Below the pieces are notes generated by a model. That model was not told where the DNA came from and ran no database searches. It saw nothing but the letters and a program-made list of their open reading frames with translations. Shown here in pieces: positions 42,553 through 52,856 of a stretch of DNA of 64,000 bases. The translations under genes and the position numbers were made by a program. Source of the stretch: Colwellia sp. (GTDB lineage Bacteria > Pseudomonadota > Gammaproteobacteria > Enterobacterales > Alteromonadaceae); contig JAPYOP010000009.1 of NCBI GenBank assembly GCA_029938115.1, forward strand, positions 4,989 through 68,988, written 5' to 3'. Positions within the stretch are counted from its first letter, which is position 1. Every line of letters starts with the position of its first letter.

Positions 42553-45500
42553 GCAAATTAATCCTATCAACTGGATGATTAAACACAAAGTTGCCCCGCA
42601 CTTATTAATGCTTGCCTTAATAATTGGCGGCTTAGTGATGTCTTTTATTATTCGCAAAGAATACATGCCGGAAACTTCCCGAGATACTATTTCTGTCAAG
42701 GTGTATTATCCTGGCGCCGCACCGAGTGAATTAGAAGTGGCGATTGCAGGGCCCGTTGAAGCAGCACTGTATGGTGTTGATGGCATCAGTAAAATGGATA
42801 CCTTTATTGCTACTGGCTATCTTAGAGTTAAAGCGGAATTAGAAGCGGGGGCTAATCCTCAGAAAATTTATCAAGATGCCCAACAAGCGGTCAATAGAAT
42901 ATCGTCTTTTCCTTCGGGAATGGAACGGCCTTTTGTTAAATTAGACACCAGAATTTCCGATGTGATGGGGCTTATTGTTCATGCCGATCTCGATCGTTTT
43001 GCTTTGAAACGGCTTACTGAGCAAGTGCGTGACCGTATGTTGCAATCAGCTTATATTTCAGAAGTTAAACTCAGAGGCATACCTCAAGAAGAGATCCATG
43101 TTGAAGTGGCGCAAACAGATTTGCAAGCCTATAACCTGACCCTTAACAAAATTGCAACCCTGCTTAAAAAGAATGTTGTAGAGAAATCAGCAGGTAAAAT
43201 TAAAGCCGCTAATGGCGATATTCTTGTTTCGATAGATCAACGAGCGTTTTGGGCTGCAGACTTGGCCAATGTACCGCTTATTTCAGATAAATCCGGTGAT
43301 CAGTTAACGTTAGGCGAAATTGCCAAAGTCACCGAGGGTTTTGCTGACGAACGCAATCTGGTGACTTTTAATGGCCAACTGTCGGCAGAGTTAAATATCT
43401 ACCGCATGGGTGAGCAAACACCTTCTCAAATTGCTGATGCCATCGAAGATATGTGGCCGGAATTACTGGCCATGTTACCCCCCGGTGCGGGTATCTCGAT
43501 TGTTGATGATGACGCAAAAAATTATCAAAAACGACTGAGTTTATTGCTGAGTAATGCCTTCATGGGGTTGCTATTGGTTTTGATCATCATGAGTTTATTC
43601 TTACAGTTTAAACTCGCCTTTTGGGTGGTCGCTGGTATTCCAAGTGCCTTTTTAGGCGCGATACTTTTTCTCCCTTCCTTTGATGTATCCATCAATATGG
43701 TTTCGATGTTTGGTTTTATTATCGCGTTAGGTATTGTTGTTGATGATGCCATTATTGCCGGTGAGAATATTTTCTCTCATATCCAAGAGGGCATGTCATA
43801 TCAAGAAGCGGCAATAAAAGGGGCAAATGAAGTGGCTAAGCCGCTGACTTACGCTATTTTAACCAATATTGTCGCTTTTTTACCTTTGTTATTATTACCC
43901 GGCAGTATGAAATTATTATTTGGCGCCATACCCATTGTGGTGGTGCTGTGTTTTGCGGTTTCATGGGTAGAAGCCTTGTTTATTTTACCGTCTCATTTAG
44001 CCAATATTGACAATAAAAACCCCAGTAAAATAGAGCATTGGTTTAATAAAGCTCAGCAGAAATGTCATGGTGGTTTAACTCATTTTATCGAGAAGATATA
44101 TTTTCCTTTTCTTGATAAATGTTTGAAGCGGCCAAGTTTAGTGCTGTCTGTGGCCTGTTTTATTTTTTGTATCGTTATGGCATATGCCTTTAGCGGTAAA
44201 ATGGGTTTTAGTTTATACCCGAAAATGGATGGCCGGTGGGTAAAAGCGAGTTATGAAATATCTGATTCGTCCACTGAGCAGCAAGCGATTTCGTTGCGGG
44301 GTATGTTAGAAGCTAACGCCAAATCAATGAGCATTGCCTATGGTCTTGAAAAGAGTATTGTTAGTGTTCGCAGTATAATTCGAGACAACAGCGTTGAAGT
44401 CGCTTTGTTATTGGTTGAAAGCGAAGAGCGAGAGTATACTACTTCTCAAGTGAAAGAGTTTTGGCGAGAGCATGCTCGATCAATGCCTAATCTAAATAAG
44501 TTAAGATTTAGTGGTGCTAGACGTGGCTCAAGTGCGGTTGCTACCGCTTCTTTAACCATTGAACTTCGTCACAGTGATAGCCATGTGCTTTCACTGGCGA
44601 CTAAGGATGCCATGGAATTTCTAGATTCCAATGAAAATGTCTTGGCAACGGTTAATACCATGGAAGAGGGCAAACCCCAATGGAAACTTACCCTTAATGA
44701 AAATGGTCGAGCGCTTGGACTAGATGCCAGCGAATTAGCCACTCAGATGCGATCCTCACTATACGGCGTGCGCGCACAAAGACAACACCGGTTACGTAAT
44801 CAGGTGACAACCTTAGTTAGATTACCTTTGCATGAGCGTGGTGATGTCAATAAAATTGAATCACTGCAAATACGAACCAAAGCCGGAGGTTATGCGCCTT
44901 TAGGCAGTGTTGCCACTATCAACAAGGTCTTATCTCCGGCCTGGATTATAAGACGAAAAGGCCAACGAGTGGAAAGAGTGGGGGCTGAAATATTGCCAGA
45001 AGAGAATATCCCCGCCGTTGCTCAAATGGTGAAAACATATCTAGTGCCTGAGCTTGAAGGGCGATATCCAGGGATAAAAGTAGTGTTTGGTGGTAATCAA
45101 GAAGAAATAGCACAAAGCGTTTCCAGATTACAATTGGGCACTGGCTTTGCGTTAGCGGGCATTTATATCTTATTAGCGATAGCCTTTAGAAGCTACTTTC
45201 AACCGATAGTGATTATGGCCATTATTCCCTTTGGTGCTGTTGGCGCAATTTTAGGTCATTTAGTGCTTGGTTTCGGCTTAAGTGTGGTTAGTTTAATGGG
45301 CATGCTGGCCTTAGCTGGGGTGGTGGTTAACGACAGTTTGATTCTGGTGGAATATGCCAACAAAAAATTTGAAAAAGGATTCTCAGCGCTGGATTCGATA
45401 AAAGAAGCCTGTAGAAGAAGATTCCGTCCAATAATATTGACCACCTTGACCACTTTTTTCGGTTTGGCACCAATGGTCTTTGAAACCTCAATGCAAGCAC

Positions 45501-45658
45501 AATTTGTTGTGCCTATGGCGGTATCTTTAGGTTTTGGTATTTTATTCACTACCTTAGTTTGTTTATTAGTTTTGCCATCTTTGTATTTAGTTATTAATAA
45601 AAAAACCAAAGAAGTTAAAGCAGAAGTGCCCGTTTCCATGTTAAGTAAAGAATTGTAA
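42542..45658 (+). CDS. RND efflux transporter permease
   Basis: A 1038-aa inner-membrane proton-driven pump of the AcrB/HAE1 type. Twelve transmembrane helices and two large periplasmic loops are evident. G-I-V-V-D-D-A-I-I-A-G-E-N in the fourth helix carries the proton-relay Asp pair, and G-V-V-V-N-D-S-L-I-L-V-E-Y is the matching tenth-helix motif. An upstream TTG at 42518 is in frame, but ATG at 42542 has AAGGAAAAAGG before it. Substrate is unknown. With the two preceding genes it makes a complete tripartite system. Confidence 0.92.
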   Translation: MQDKQINPINWMIKHKVAPHLLMLALIIGGLVMSFIIRKEYMPETSRDTISVKVYYPGAAPSELEVAIAGPVEAALYGVDGISKMDTFIATGYLRVKAELEAGANPQKIYQDAQQAVNRISSFPSGMERPFVKLDTRISDVMGLIVHADLDRFALKRLTEQVRDRMLQSAYISEVKLRGIPQEEIHVEVAQTDLQAYNLTLNKIATLLKKNVVEKSAGKIKAANGDILVSIDQRAFWAADLANVPLISDKSGDQLTLGEIAKVTEGFADERNLVTFNGQLSAELNIYRMGEQTPSQIADAIEDMWPELLAMLPPGAGISIVDDDAKNYQKRLSLLLSNAFMGLLLVLIIMSLFLQFKLAFWVVAGIPSAFLGAILFLPSFDVSINMVSMFGFIIALGIVVDDAIIAGENIFSHIQEGMSYQEAAIKGANEVAKPLTYAILTNIVAFLPLLLLPGSMKLLFGAIPIVVVLCFAVSWVEALFILPSHLANIDNKNPSKIEHWFNKAQQKCHGGLTHFIEKIYFPFLDKCLKRPSLVLSVACFIFCIVMAYAFSGKMGFSLYPKMDGRWVKASYEISDSSTEQQAISLRGMLEANAKSMSIAYGLEKSIVSVRSIIRDNSVEVALLLVESEEREYTTSQVKEFWREHARSMPNLNKLRFSGARRGSSAVATASLTIELRHSDSHVLSLATKDAMEFLDSNENVLATVNTMEEGKPQWKLTLNENGRALGLDASELATQMRSSLYGVRAQRQHRLRNQVTTLVRLPLHERGDVNKIESLQIRTKAGGYAPLGSVATINKVLSPAWIIRRKGQRVERVGAEILPEENIPAVAQMVKTYLVPELEGRYPGIKVVFGGNQEEIAQSVSRLQLGTGFALAGIYILLAIAFRSYFQPIVIMAIIPFGAVGAILGHLVLGFGLSVVSLMGMLALAGVVVNDSLILVEYANKKFEKGFSALDSIKEACRRRFRPIILTTLTTFFGLAPMVFETSMQAQFVVPMAVSLGFGILFTTLVCLLVLPSLYLVINKKTKEVKAEVPVSMLSKEL

Positions 45659-45736
45659 ATAGACTGTCGTTAGTTGTTCAATGATTTATATTGATGGTGT
45701 GATTTTTTATCCAACTGTATTATATAAAGGTGAAAT

Positions 45737-47152
45737 ATGTCAGAAAATTCGATGTCATCAACAATTATAAGTAAAGCAAATATTGCGGTTAATCGTTTTG
45801 GTTATGGTGCCAGTGACAATGAGCTGGCACAAGCCGAAAAGGATCCAAAAAATTGGATAAAAGCTAAATTACACCCAGTTGCTTTTACGGGGGACTTTCC
45901 TCATTCCAATAATGTCTTAATTGAGCATGCAAAATATCAAAAAGAAAAAAAACGTCAAAAAAAGCAGAAAAGCATGAATAGTCAGACTGGCAATATGCAA
46001 GCTAGTAGTATGCAAGCCAGCGATATGCAATTGAAGAATAAAATGACTATAAACTTCTCTCGCCTTGCCTTACGTAACATGTCTGCAGACACCCTAAAGC
46101 AAGCAATAACCTCTTCAAATAGTGTTAGTTGGCGACTGCTAGATTTTTTCTCTAATCATTTCAGTGTCAGTGCGAATGGCCAGTTAATGGTAGGACTTGC
46201 CGCAACACTGGAAAGAGAAGCTATTGCGCCACACTTGCTTGGTAATTTTGAAGACATGTTATTGGCGGTTGAGCAGCATCCCGCCATGCTTATTTATCTT
46301 AATAATGAAAAATCGTTCGGCCCTAATTCAAGAATGGCCAAAAAACTTAAAAAAGGCCTTAACGAAAACCTTGCCCGAGAAATAATGGAACTACATACCC
46401 TCGGTGTTGATGGTGGTTATAGCCAAGAGGATGTGATTGAATTAGCGAAGGGTATTACTGGGTGGAGTGTGAAACGCCCAGGCAAAGAGTACGGCGAAGG
46501 TTTTGTCTTTCGTGCTTATGGCCATGAACCAGGCAACCGAAAATTTCTCGGTAAAAAATATAATCAAAAAGGCATAGTACAAGGCAAACAAATGTTACAT
46601 GATTTAGCGATGAACCCTGCTACAGCAAAGCATGTCTGTTATAAGCTTGCTCATCATTTTGTCTGCCAAAAGCCACCTGTATCTCTGTTAAAAAAAATGG
46701 AAACTACTTGGCTTAAAACTCAGGGTAATATTAAAGCCGTAATGCTTTGTTTATTTGATGCCGATGAAGCTTGGCTTAATTCCGCGCAAAAATACAAAAC
46801 ACCAAGGGAGTTTGTTATTTCAACGCTACGAGCGTTATCGCTGAAAAAATTTAAAGATAAGGCTTTACTTTCTACATTGATAAATTTGGGGCAACAACCT
46901 TTTAATGCTGGCTCTCCTGCGGGTTATAGTGACGATGAACAAGACTGGTTAGGCGCAAGTGCTCTGATGGCCCGTATTGATTGGACAACCATGATCTCGA
47001 GCTACAACAAAAGAGTAAATGCAGAAAAAGTGATGAGCAGATCTATTGGTAACAGTATCAGTCAGCTAACTTATAACTCGGTAATGCGAGCAGAAAGTCG
47101 TCAACAGGCATTAACGTTATTACTAATGAGCCCTGAGTTTCAACGGAGATAA
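45737..47152 (+). CDS. DUF1800-family protein
   Basis: A 471-aa protein of the DUF1800 family. Markers include N-R-F-G-Y-G-A-S-D near the start, F-S-N-H-F-S-V-S, N-E-N-L-A-R-E-I-M-E-L-H-T-L-G-V-D-G-G-Y and a C-terminal R-A-E-S-R-Q-Q-A-L-T-L-L-L-M-S-P-E-F. There is no signal peptide. A short Met/Gln-rich stretch (S-S-M-Q-A-S-D-M-Q) lies at about 90-100. DUF1800 genes are nearly always paired with DUF1501 genes, as here (one-base overlap). The biochemical role is unknown. Confidence 0.88.
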   Translation: MSENSMSSTIISKANIAVNRFGYGASDNELAQAEKDPKNWIKAKLHPVAFTGDFPHSNNVLIEHAKYQKEKKRQKKQKSMNSQTGNMQASSMQASDMQLKNKMTINFSRLALRNMSADTLKQAITSSNSVSWRLLDFFSNHFSVSANGQLMVGLAATLEREAIAPHLLGNFEDMLLAVEQHPAMLIYLNNEKSFGPNSRMAKKLKKGLNENLAREIMELHTLGVDGGYSQEDVIELAKGITGWSVKRPGKEYGEGFVFRAYGHEPGNRKFLGKKYNQKGIVQGKQMLHDLAMNPATAKHVCYKLAHHFVCQKPPVSLLKKMETTWLKTQGNIKAVMLCLFDADEAWLNSAQKYKTPREFVISTLRALSLKKFKDKALLSTLINLGQQPFNAGSPAGYSDDEQDWLGASALMARIDWTTMISSYNKRVNAEKVMSRSIGNSISQLTYNSVMRAESRQQALTLLLMSPEFQRR

Positions 47153-48360
47153 TGATGAAAAATACTAAAACAATCAATAACTCGAACGATTTACCTACGT
47201 CGTCTTTATCTCGACGGAAATTTATCACTTTAACTGGTGCAAGTTTAGCCGTTTTATCTTTCCCTATGAGCTCAGCGTTTGCGCTTAGTTCAAATAAGCA
47301 AGTGAGTAGCCCTAAAATTGTTTGGCTACTGCTAAGAGGTGCTTTGGACTCTTTACACACGATAGTGCCGACTTTCGACCAACAATATAAAACCCTGAGA
47401 CCAAAATTATCAAGCAGCTTTAAGTCGCCGTTGTTACCCTTAGAAAATGGCTTCGCGTTACATCCGTCATTAAAAAATTTGCATCAGTGGTATCAGGATA
47501 ACTCATTACTGCCCGTTGTTGCTGTTTCATCAGGTTACCCAAAGCGTTCGCACTTTGATGGTCAGGATTATTTAGAAAGTGGCAAAAGTGAAATTGATCA
47601 TGATTCAGGCTGGTTAGCTCGAGCGATTGAGGTCAAAAATAAACGAGCTCTGGCTGTTTCTCGTTCTACACCCATTAGTTTACGTAGCAGCAGTCAGGTA
47701 AATACTTGGTATCCTTCAAACCTTAAAGATGCTGATGACGATATTTATGCTGCCTTAGACAAGTTATATCAAAATGATGAGTCTTTAAGAGCAAGTCTGG
47801 AAAGTGGGCTTGAAGTGCGTGGTTTGGTGGGGGATAAAAAAGATAAAAAGAAAAAACGGCAGGGCAAGTTTATAGATTTAGCAAAATCCTGTGCCAAGTT
47901 AATGGTGGGTGAGCAAGGTGTTGATTGTGCGATGTTAGAGCTAGGTGGCTGGGATACCCATAATAATCAAGGTACCCGACTGAACAGCAAATTATCAGAA
48001 TTGGATCAGGGTTTGGCTGAGTTAAAGGCAGGCTTAGGAAAGGAATGGCAAAATACTGTGGTCATTATCGGCACTGAGTTTGGTCGAACAGCAAAAGAAA
48101 ATGGCACAGGTGGTACAGACCACGGTACTGGCAGCGCTTTATTTATTGCCGGTGGCGCGGTAAATGGTGGTATGATTCAAGGCGACTGGCCGGGGTTAAA
48201 AGACGAACAATTATTTCAACAGCGGGACTTAATGCCAACAACCAATAGTTTTGGCTGGATTGGTAACGTATTATCACAACATTGGCAATTCACTGAACAA
48301 GAGTTATTGCAAGTTTTCCCTCACGTGAAACCGTATAATCAAGTTTTATTACGAAGTTAG
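47152..48360 (+). CDS. DUF1501-family Tat-exported protein
   Basis: A 402-aa protein of the DUF1501 family, distantly related to alkaline phosphatase/sulfatase folds. It has a twin-arginine signal: S-R-R-K-F-I-T-L-T-G-A-S, a hydrophobic stretch, then A-F-A. Typical marks are L-R-G-A-L-D-S-L-H-T-I-V-P, S-H-F-D-G-Q-D-Y-L-E-S-G, L-G-G-W-D-T-H-N-N-Q-G and T-E-F-G-R-T-A-K-E-N-G-T-G-G-T-D-H-G. The DUF1800 partner precedes it with a one-base overlap. Function unknown. Confidence 0.88.
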   Translation: MMKNTKTINNSNDLPTSSLSRRKFITLTGASLAVLSFPMSSAFALSSNKQVSSPKIVWLLLRGALDSLHTIVPTFDQQYKTLRPKLSSSFKSPLLPLENGFALHPSLKNLHQWYQDNSLLPVVAVSSGYPKRSHFDGQDYLESGKSEIDHDSGWLARAIEVKNKRALAVSRSTPISLRSSSQVNTWYPSNLKDADDDIYAALDKLYQNDESLRASLESGLEVRGLVGDKKDKKKKRQGKFIDLAKSCAKLMVGEQGVDCAMLELGGWDTHNNQGTRLNSKLSELDQGLAELKAGLGKEWQNTVVIIGTEFGRTAKENGTGGTDHGTGSALFIAGGAVNGGMIQGDWPGLKDEQLFQQRDLMPTTNSFGWIGNVLSQHWQFTEQELLQVFPHVKPYNQVLLRS

Positions 48361-48411
48361 CCAATATGGCACGTAAATCATTAATTTAGTTTTTTAAGGT
48401 AAGTATTAATT

Positions 48412-50607
48412 TTGAAGTTTTTCCATTTAGGTTGTATCGCTTTTAGTTGTTTTCTTGCTGCGTTACCTGTGCAAGCAGTTGAATCAGCAATACATGAGTT
48501 TCAAAAAGATAAACCGATAACCAATCAGCAGTGTGTTTCTTGCCATCAGCAGTCTCAACATCAATGGCAGCAGTCTGATCATGCCAAAGCGATGGCCATT
48601 GCCAATAAAACATCAGTATTAGCTAATTTTGATAATAAGCAGGTTGAGCATTATGGCCAAAAAGCCTATTTTTTTATCAAAGATAATGAATATCAAGTAA
48701 CCATTTCTTATGATGATAAAACGGATACTTATCCGATCAAATATACTTTTGGTCATTTTCCACTGCAACAATATTTAGTTGAAACCGAACAAGGTAAATT
48801 GCAAGTTCTTCCCTTCGCTTGGGATAGTAGAAGCATAGAGGAAGGTGGTCAACGTTGGTATCACAATTATAGCCATGAAGAAATTCGTCCAGAAGACAGG
48901 TTACATTGGCGTCAGCCATTACAAAACTGGAACGGTATGTGTGCTGATTGTCATTCTGATGGTTTAGAAAGAAATTATGATACTGAAACCAATAGTTTTG
49001 CCAGTCAATGGGATAACATCAATGTTGGTTGCTTGTCGTGTCATGGTGATATGTCTGAACATGAAAAGTCTTCCACAAAGCGTAATGTTAGTGCTGATGT
49101 AACTTCCGCACAACATCCTACAGGGCAATGGTTAAGAAGCTTGGATGACAAAACGGCACATTGGCAAGGAGAAAAACGCAATAATACCTTTATGGATGGT
49201 TGCTTTGCCTGCCATTCATTACGCGCACCATTAGCAGACGGCATAAAAGCCAATAAACCTTTCTTAGATCAATTTACTCCACAATTGCCATCTGCTCCCA
49301 ATTATCATGCGGATGGACAAATTAAAGAAGAAGTTTATGTTTATGGCTCTTTTTTACAAAGTAAAATGTTTGCTGCTGGTGTTAACTGCTTAGATTGTCA
49401 TGACAAACACACCATGAAGTTAAAAATTGAAGGCAATGGTTTGTGTTTGCAATGTCATGGCGCTGAAGTATATAACGTAAAAACTCATCATCAGCATGAA
49501 GAAGCTTCTGCGGGTGCTCAATGTGTCAATTGTCATATGCCAACCAATCGATATATGGGAGTCGATGATAGAAGGGATCACAGTTTTAAAATTCCTCGTC
49601 CAGATATATCTCAAATGATTGATAGCCCAAACGCCTGTACAAATTGCCATGATAAAAAAAGTAATCAATGGGCAAGTGAGAATTTAAAAAAATGGCATGG
49701 TAAGCCCAAAACAATAACAAGCAGTAAACATTCTCTAATTGCTCTTAATAGTGGTCAAGCGATTAACCTTGAGGATCATCTTAGTCTTATTGCAGACGAA
49801 AACCTTGATGTAATTAGTCGGGCATCGGCAATACAGCAATTAGCTTACACAACACAAACTATTACTAGCGAAATATTAACGCCTTATTTAACCCATAAAG
49901 AGCCGCTGATCCGCCTTAGTGCGACTACTGCTGCAACATTGTTATCACCAGCAGATAAAATTAGTATATTAATGCCGTTGTTGAATGATAAATATAAAGC
50001 CATCCGAGTTGCCGCAGCTCTGAGCCTAGTTGATGCTAAAGTTTCAGGCAAAGATCAAACGACGTTTATTAGTGCTTTTAAAGAGTTACAGCTATCAAAT
50101 GAGATAAGTAGCTGGCGTGGTGAAGGACGTATGAATCAAGGCATTAATGCACTACAAAGCGGTGATGTATTTGCAGCAGAAAAAGCATTTAAATCAACTA
50201 TTGTAATTGAACCTTATTTTGAAACTGGTTATATCAACTTAGCGGACTTATATCGCTCGCTACAAAAACCAGCACAAGTGAGATCAGTGCTGATTAAAGG
50301 GATGAAAAACTTACCTAAATCAGGGGCAATAAAGTATTCTTATGGTTTGCATCTGGTCCGTCAAAAAACAATTGATAAAGCAGTCAGTTTTTTCGAGAAT
50401 TCCATGTCGTTATCACCCACGAATTCTCAATATGCCTATACCTATGTTTTAGCAATGGATGGTGCAGGGAAGAGCGCAGAAGCATTAAATAAACTTAAAT
50501 TCCTGATAATTAACTATCCCGATAAAGATCAATTGCGAGAGCTTGGCTTGTATTTATCACAAAAGTTAAATAGTAAAGCCGACTATGATTGGTTTATCGC
50601 TTTATAA
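48412..50607 (+). CDS. Octaheme cytochrome c with HEAT/TPR repeats
   Basis: A 731-aa secreted multiheme cytochrome. Eight C-x-x-C-H motifs: CVSCH, CADCH, CLSCH, CFACH, CLDCH, CLQCH, CVNCH and CTNCH, all in about the first 420 residues. The C-terminal part has HEAT-like repeats (about 455-545) and TPR-like repeats (about 570-720). A signal peptide ends A-L-P-V-Q-A. The start is TTG with AAGG about 12 nt upstream, which is a weak call. It probably transfers electrons in the periplasm. Partner and acceptor are unknown. It follows the DUF1501 gene by 51 bp. Confidence 0.87.
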   Translation: MKFFHLGCIAFSCFLAALPVQAVESAIHEFQKDKPITNQQCVSCHQQSQHQWQQSDHAKAMAIANKTSVLANFDNKQVEHYGQKAYFFIKDNEYQVTISYDDKTDTYPIKYTFGHFPLQQYLVETEQGKLQVLPFAWDSRSIEEGGQRWYHNYSHEEIRPEDRLHWRQPLQNWNGMCADCHSDGLERNYDTETNSFASQWDNINVGCLSCHGDMSEHEKSSTKRNVSADVTSAQHPTGQWLRSLDDKTAHWQGEKRNNTFMDGCFACHSLRAPLADGIKANKPFLDQFTPQLPSAPNYHADGQIKEEVYVYGSFLQSKMFAAGVNCLDCHDKHTMKLKIEGNGLCLQCHGAEVYNVKTHHQHEEASAGAQCVNCHMPTNRYMGVDDRRDHSFKIPRPDISQMIDSPNACTNCHDKKSNQWASENLKKWHGKPKTITSSKHSLIALNSGQAINLEDHLSLIADENLDVISRASAIQQLAYTTQTITSEILTPYLTHKEPLIRLSATTAATLLSPADKISILMPLLNDKYKAIRVAAALSLVDAKVSGKDQTTFISAFKELQLSNEISSWRGEGRMNQGINALQSGDVFAAEKAFKSTIVIEPYFETGYINLADLYRSLQKPAQVRSVLIKGMKNLPKSGAIKYSYGLHLVRQKTIDKAVSFFENSMSLSPTNSQYAYTYVLAMDGAGKSAEALNKLKFLIINYPDKDQLRELGLYLSQKLNSKADYDWFIAL

Positions 50608-50935
50608 TTTATTCTATGGCGCAATTTGTCGAAATAGAGCTATTGGTTATATTAACGCAGAATTATGAATTAATTTTGTGTGCTTATTCTCTTGGAGAGA
50701 TTAATTTCAGCGTTATAACGAAGTTAATATAAGTTCAAAAATATTGTCACATTCAACTTTAAATTCTTATAACTTAAATGAATGCTACCCAAGTAAAAAC
50801 TTGTTAGTTAATATTAAATTAACTCAATTCAATTTATTCTCAACTTAGAACTATATTACCGAGCTTATAACAAGCAAAATTGTTAGGCTAGGCAAAGGTT
50901 AAGTTCTCCCAATTTCAAAAATAACAAGGGTTACA
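50608..50935. other. Intergenic gap before gamma-glutamyltransferase
   Basis: A 328-bp AT-rich gap. I see no ORF, RNA gene or strong hairpin. A promoter for the downstream gene is expected here, but no convincing -35/-10 pair stands out. Confidence 0.6.
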
Positions 50936-52690
50936 ATGTACACAGATAAAATAAAATATATATTAGTGATTGCATTTTCTGCTTTTAGCTTTGTTGGTGC
51001 TATTGAGGTTAATGCTAAAACTAGCATGATAAAGCAGCAGTCTGCCATTTATTCAGCTTACCAAATAGCTCAACCTTATTGGGCTGAACATGGCATGGTC
51101 TCTAGCCAAGAAGCTATGGCAACCGATGTGGGAGTTGCTATTTTAAAGGCAGGAGGTAATGCAGTTGATGCTGCTGTAGCTGTTGGTTTTTCATTAGCGG
51201 TTACCTACCCTCGCGCGGGTAATATTGGTGGTGGTGGTTTTATGATGGTTTATATTGCGAAAGAGAGAAAAACTATTGCAATAGATTATCGAGAAATGGC
51301 ACCTGCAGCAGCGCACAAAGATATATTTTTAGATGAAAATGGTGATGTAGATAACCGAAAAGCACGTTTTCATGGTTTATCATCGGGTGTGCCGGGCACA
51401 GTTATGGGTTTAGAGTTGGCGCTAAAAGAATACGGTACCATGACACTTGCACAAGTAATGCAGCCGGCAATAGAGCAAGCAGAGCAGGGCATTGTTGTTA
51501 CCCGAGATTTATCTCATTCATTGTCGGCAATGAAAAATCGCTTGAGCCGTTGGCAAAGTACTAAGGATATTTTCTACACAAATAAAGGTCAGCCGTTAGA
51601 AATAGGTCAATACTTATATCAACCTGAGTTAGCTAACAGCTTAAAAATGATTGCCCAAAAAGGTAGTAAAGGATTTTATCAAGGGGCTACAGCAAGTAAA
51701 ATTGCAGCAGCAGTGCAAGAAGCCGGCGGAGTAATGACCGTTGCTGATTTAGCAAATTATGAAGCTAAAATTAGAGAACCTATCATAGGCACTTATCGTG
51801 GTTATGAAGTCATCTCTATGCCACCGCCATCATCGGGTGGAACACACCTAGTACAGATTTTAAATACCTTAGAAAACTATCCTATTGACCAATGGGGACA
51901 TAATAGCGCTGATACTATTCATGTTATGGCAGAGGCAATGAAGCGTGCTTATGCTGATCGAAGTGAATATTTAGGTGATGATGATTATGTTTCTGTTCCA
52001 CTTAAAGCATTAACCAATAAAGCTTATGCGCACAACATTGCTCAACAAATTGATATTAAGCGAGCAACGCCAAGCGGGTTAATCAAGCCTGGTAAACTTG
52101 CTCCTTATGAAAGCCCACAAACAACCCATTTTTCTGTCGTTGATAAGTGGGGCAATGCTGTTGCAAACACCTATACGTTGAACTTTAGTTATGGCTCTGG
52201 GCTTGTTGCTAGTGGCACCGGTATTTTAATGAATAATGAAATGGATGATTTTTCTTCGAAACCTGGCGTTCCTAATGGTTATGGTTTATTAGGTGGCAGC
52301 GCCAATGCTATTGAGCCCAATAAAAGACCGTTAAGCGCGATGACACCTACCATAGTGTTAAAAAATGGTGAATTATTTCTCGTTACAGGGACACCGGGTG
52401 GCTCACGTATTATCACGACCACACTGCAAATTGTGATGAATGTTATTGACCATCAAATGAATATTGCAGAGGCAACCAATGCAACACGAATTCATCATCA
52501 ATGGTATCCAGATGAAATACGTGTGGAACGAGGATTAAGCGTAGATACGGTTAAATTGTTAGAAGCTAAGGGGCATAGAGTTCACTTAAAATCATCCATG
52601 GGCAGCACGCAAAGTATTATGAAAACTAATAAGGGATTGTTTGGCGCTACTGATCCCCGCAGCCGAGCAGGTAAGGTATCAGGTTATTAA
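50936..52690 (+). CDS. ggt: Gamma-glutamyltransferase
   Basis: A 584-aa periplasmic GGT precursor that hydrolyses or transfers the gamma-glutamyl group of glutathione. The N-terminus is a signal peptide. The large-subunit region has A-G-G-N-A-V-D-A-A-V-A and G-N-I-G-G-G-G-F. Autocleavage is expected before Thr396 in Q-T-T-H-F-S-V-V-D, the new small-subunit N-terminus and nucleophile. P-L-S-A-M-T-P-T-I-V and T-G-T-P-G-G-S-R-I-I-T-T complete the site. Strong similarity to E. coli Ggt. Single-gene unit. Confidence 0.95.
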   Translation: MYTDKIKYILVIAFSAFSFVGAIEVNAKTSMIKQQSAIYSAYQIAQPYWAEHGMVSSQEAMATDVGVAILKAGGNAVDAAVAVGFSLAVTYPRAGNIGGGGFMMVYIAKERKTIAIDYREMAPAAAHKDIFLDENGDVDNRKARFHGLSSGVPGTVMGLELALKEYGTMTLAQVMQPAIEQAEQGIVVTRDLSHSLSAMKNRLSRWQSTKDIFYTNKGQPLEIGQYLYQPELANSLKMIAQKGSKGFYQGATASKIAAAVQEAGGVMTVADLANYEAKIREPIIGTYRGYEVISMPPPSSGGTHLVQILNTLENYPIDQWGHNSADTIHVMAEAMKRAYADRSEYLGDDDYVSVPLKALTNKAYAHNIAQQIDIKRATPSGLIKPGKLAPYESPQTTHFSVVDKWGNAVANTYTLNFSYGSGLVASGTGILMNNEMDDFSSKPGVPNGYGLLGGSANAIEPNKRPLSAMTPTIVLKNGELFLVTGTPGGSRIITTTLQIVMNVIDHQMNIAEATNATRIHHQWYPDEIRVERGLSVDTVKLLEAKGHRVHLKSSMGSTQSIMKTNKGLFGATDPRSRAGKVSGY

Positions 52691-52708
52691 GGCGCGTTCT
52701 TTATAAAC

Positions 52709-52732
52709 ACTACAAGCGTAGTCTATATTTTT
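52709..52732 (+). terminator. Weak hairpin and T-run after ggt
   Basis: ACTAC-AAGC-GTAGT (52709-52722) is followed closely by TATTTTT. The stem is only 5 bp, so terminator activity is doubtful. Confidence 0.35.
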
Positions 52733-52856
52733 AATAGGCTGCTTTAGGTGAAACTGAATTTAACTTGTTTATAATATGCTGAAAATATGGGATATTAATG
52801 CCAATTAAATCAAAATTATAAAACGTATATTACAAGTAAAAATAAGGACTTAATCT

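Noticed and set aside
45256-45639. 127-aa open frame on the minus strand inside the RND pump gene
   Set aside because: It lies wholly within a well-supported gene, has no RBS or family features, and its low-complexity composition is that of an antisense frame.
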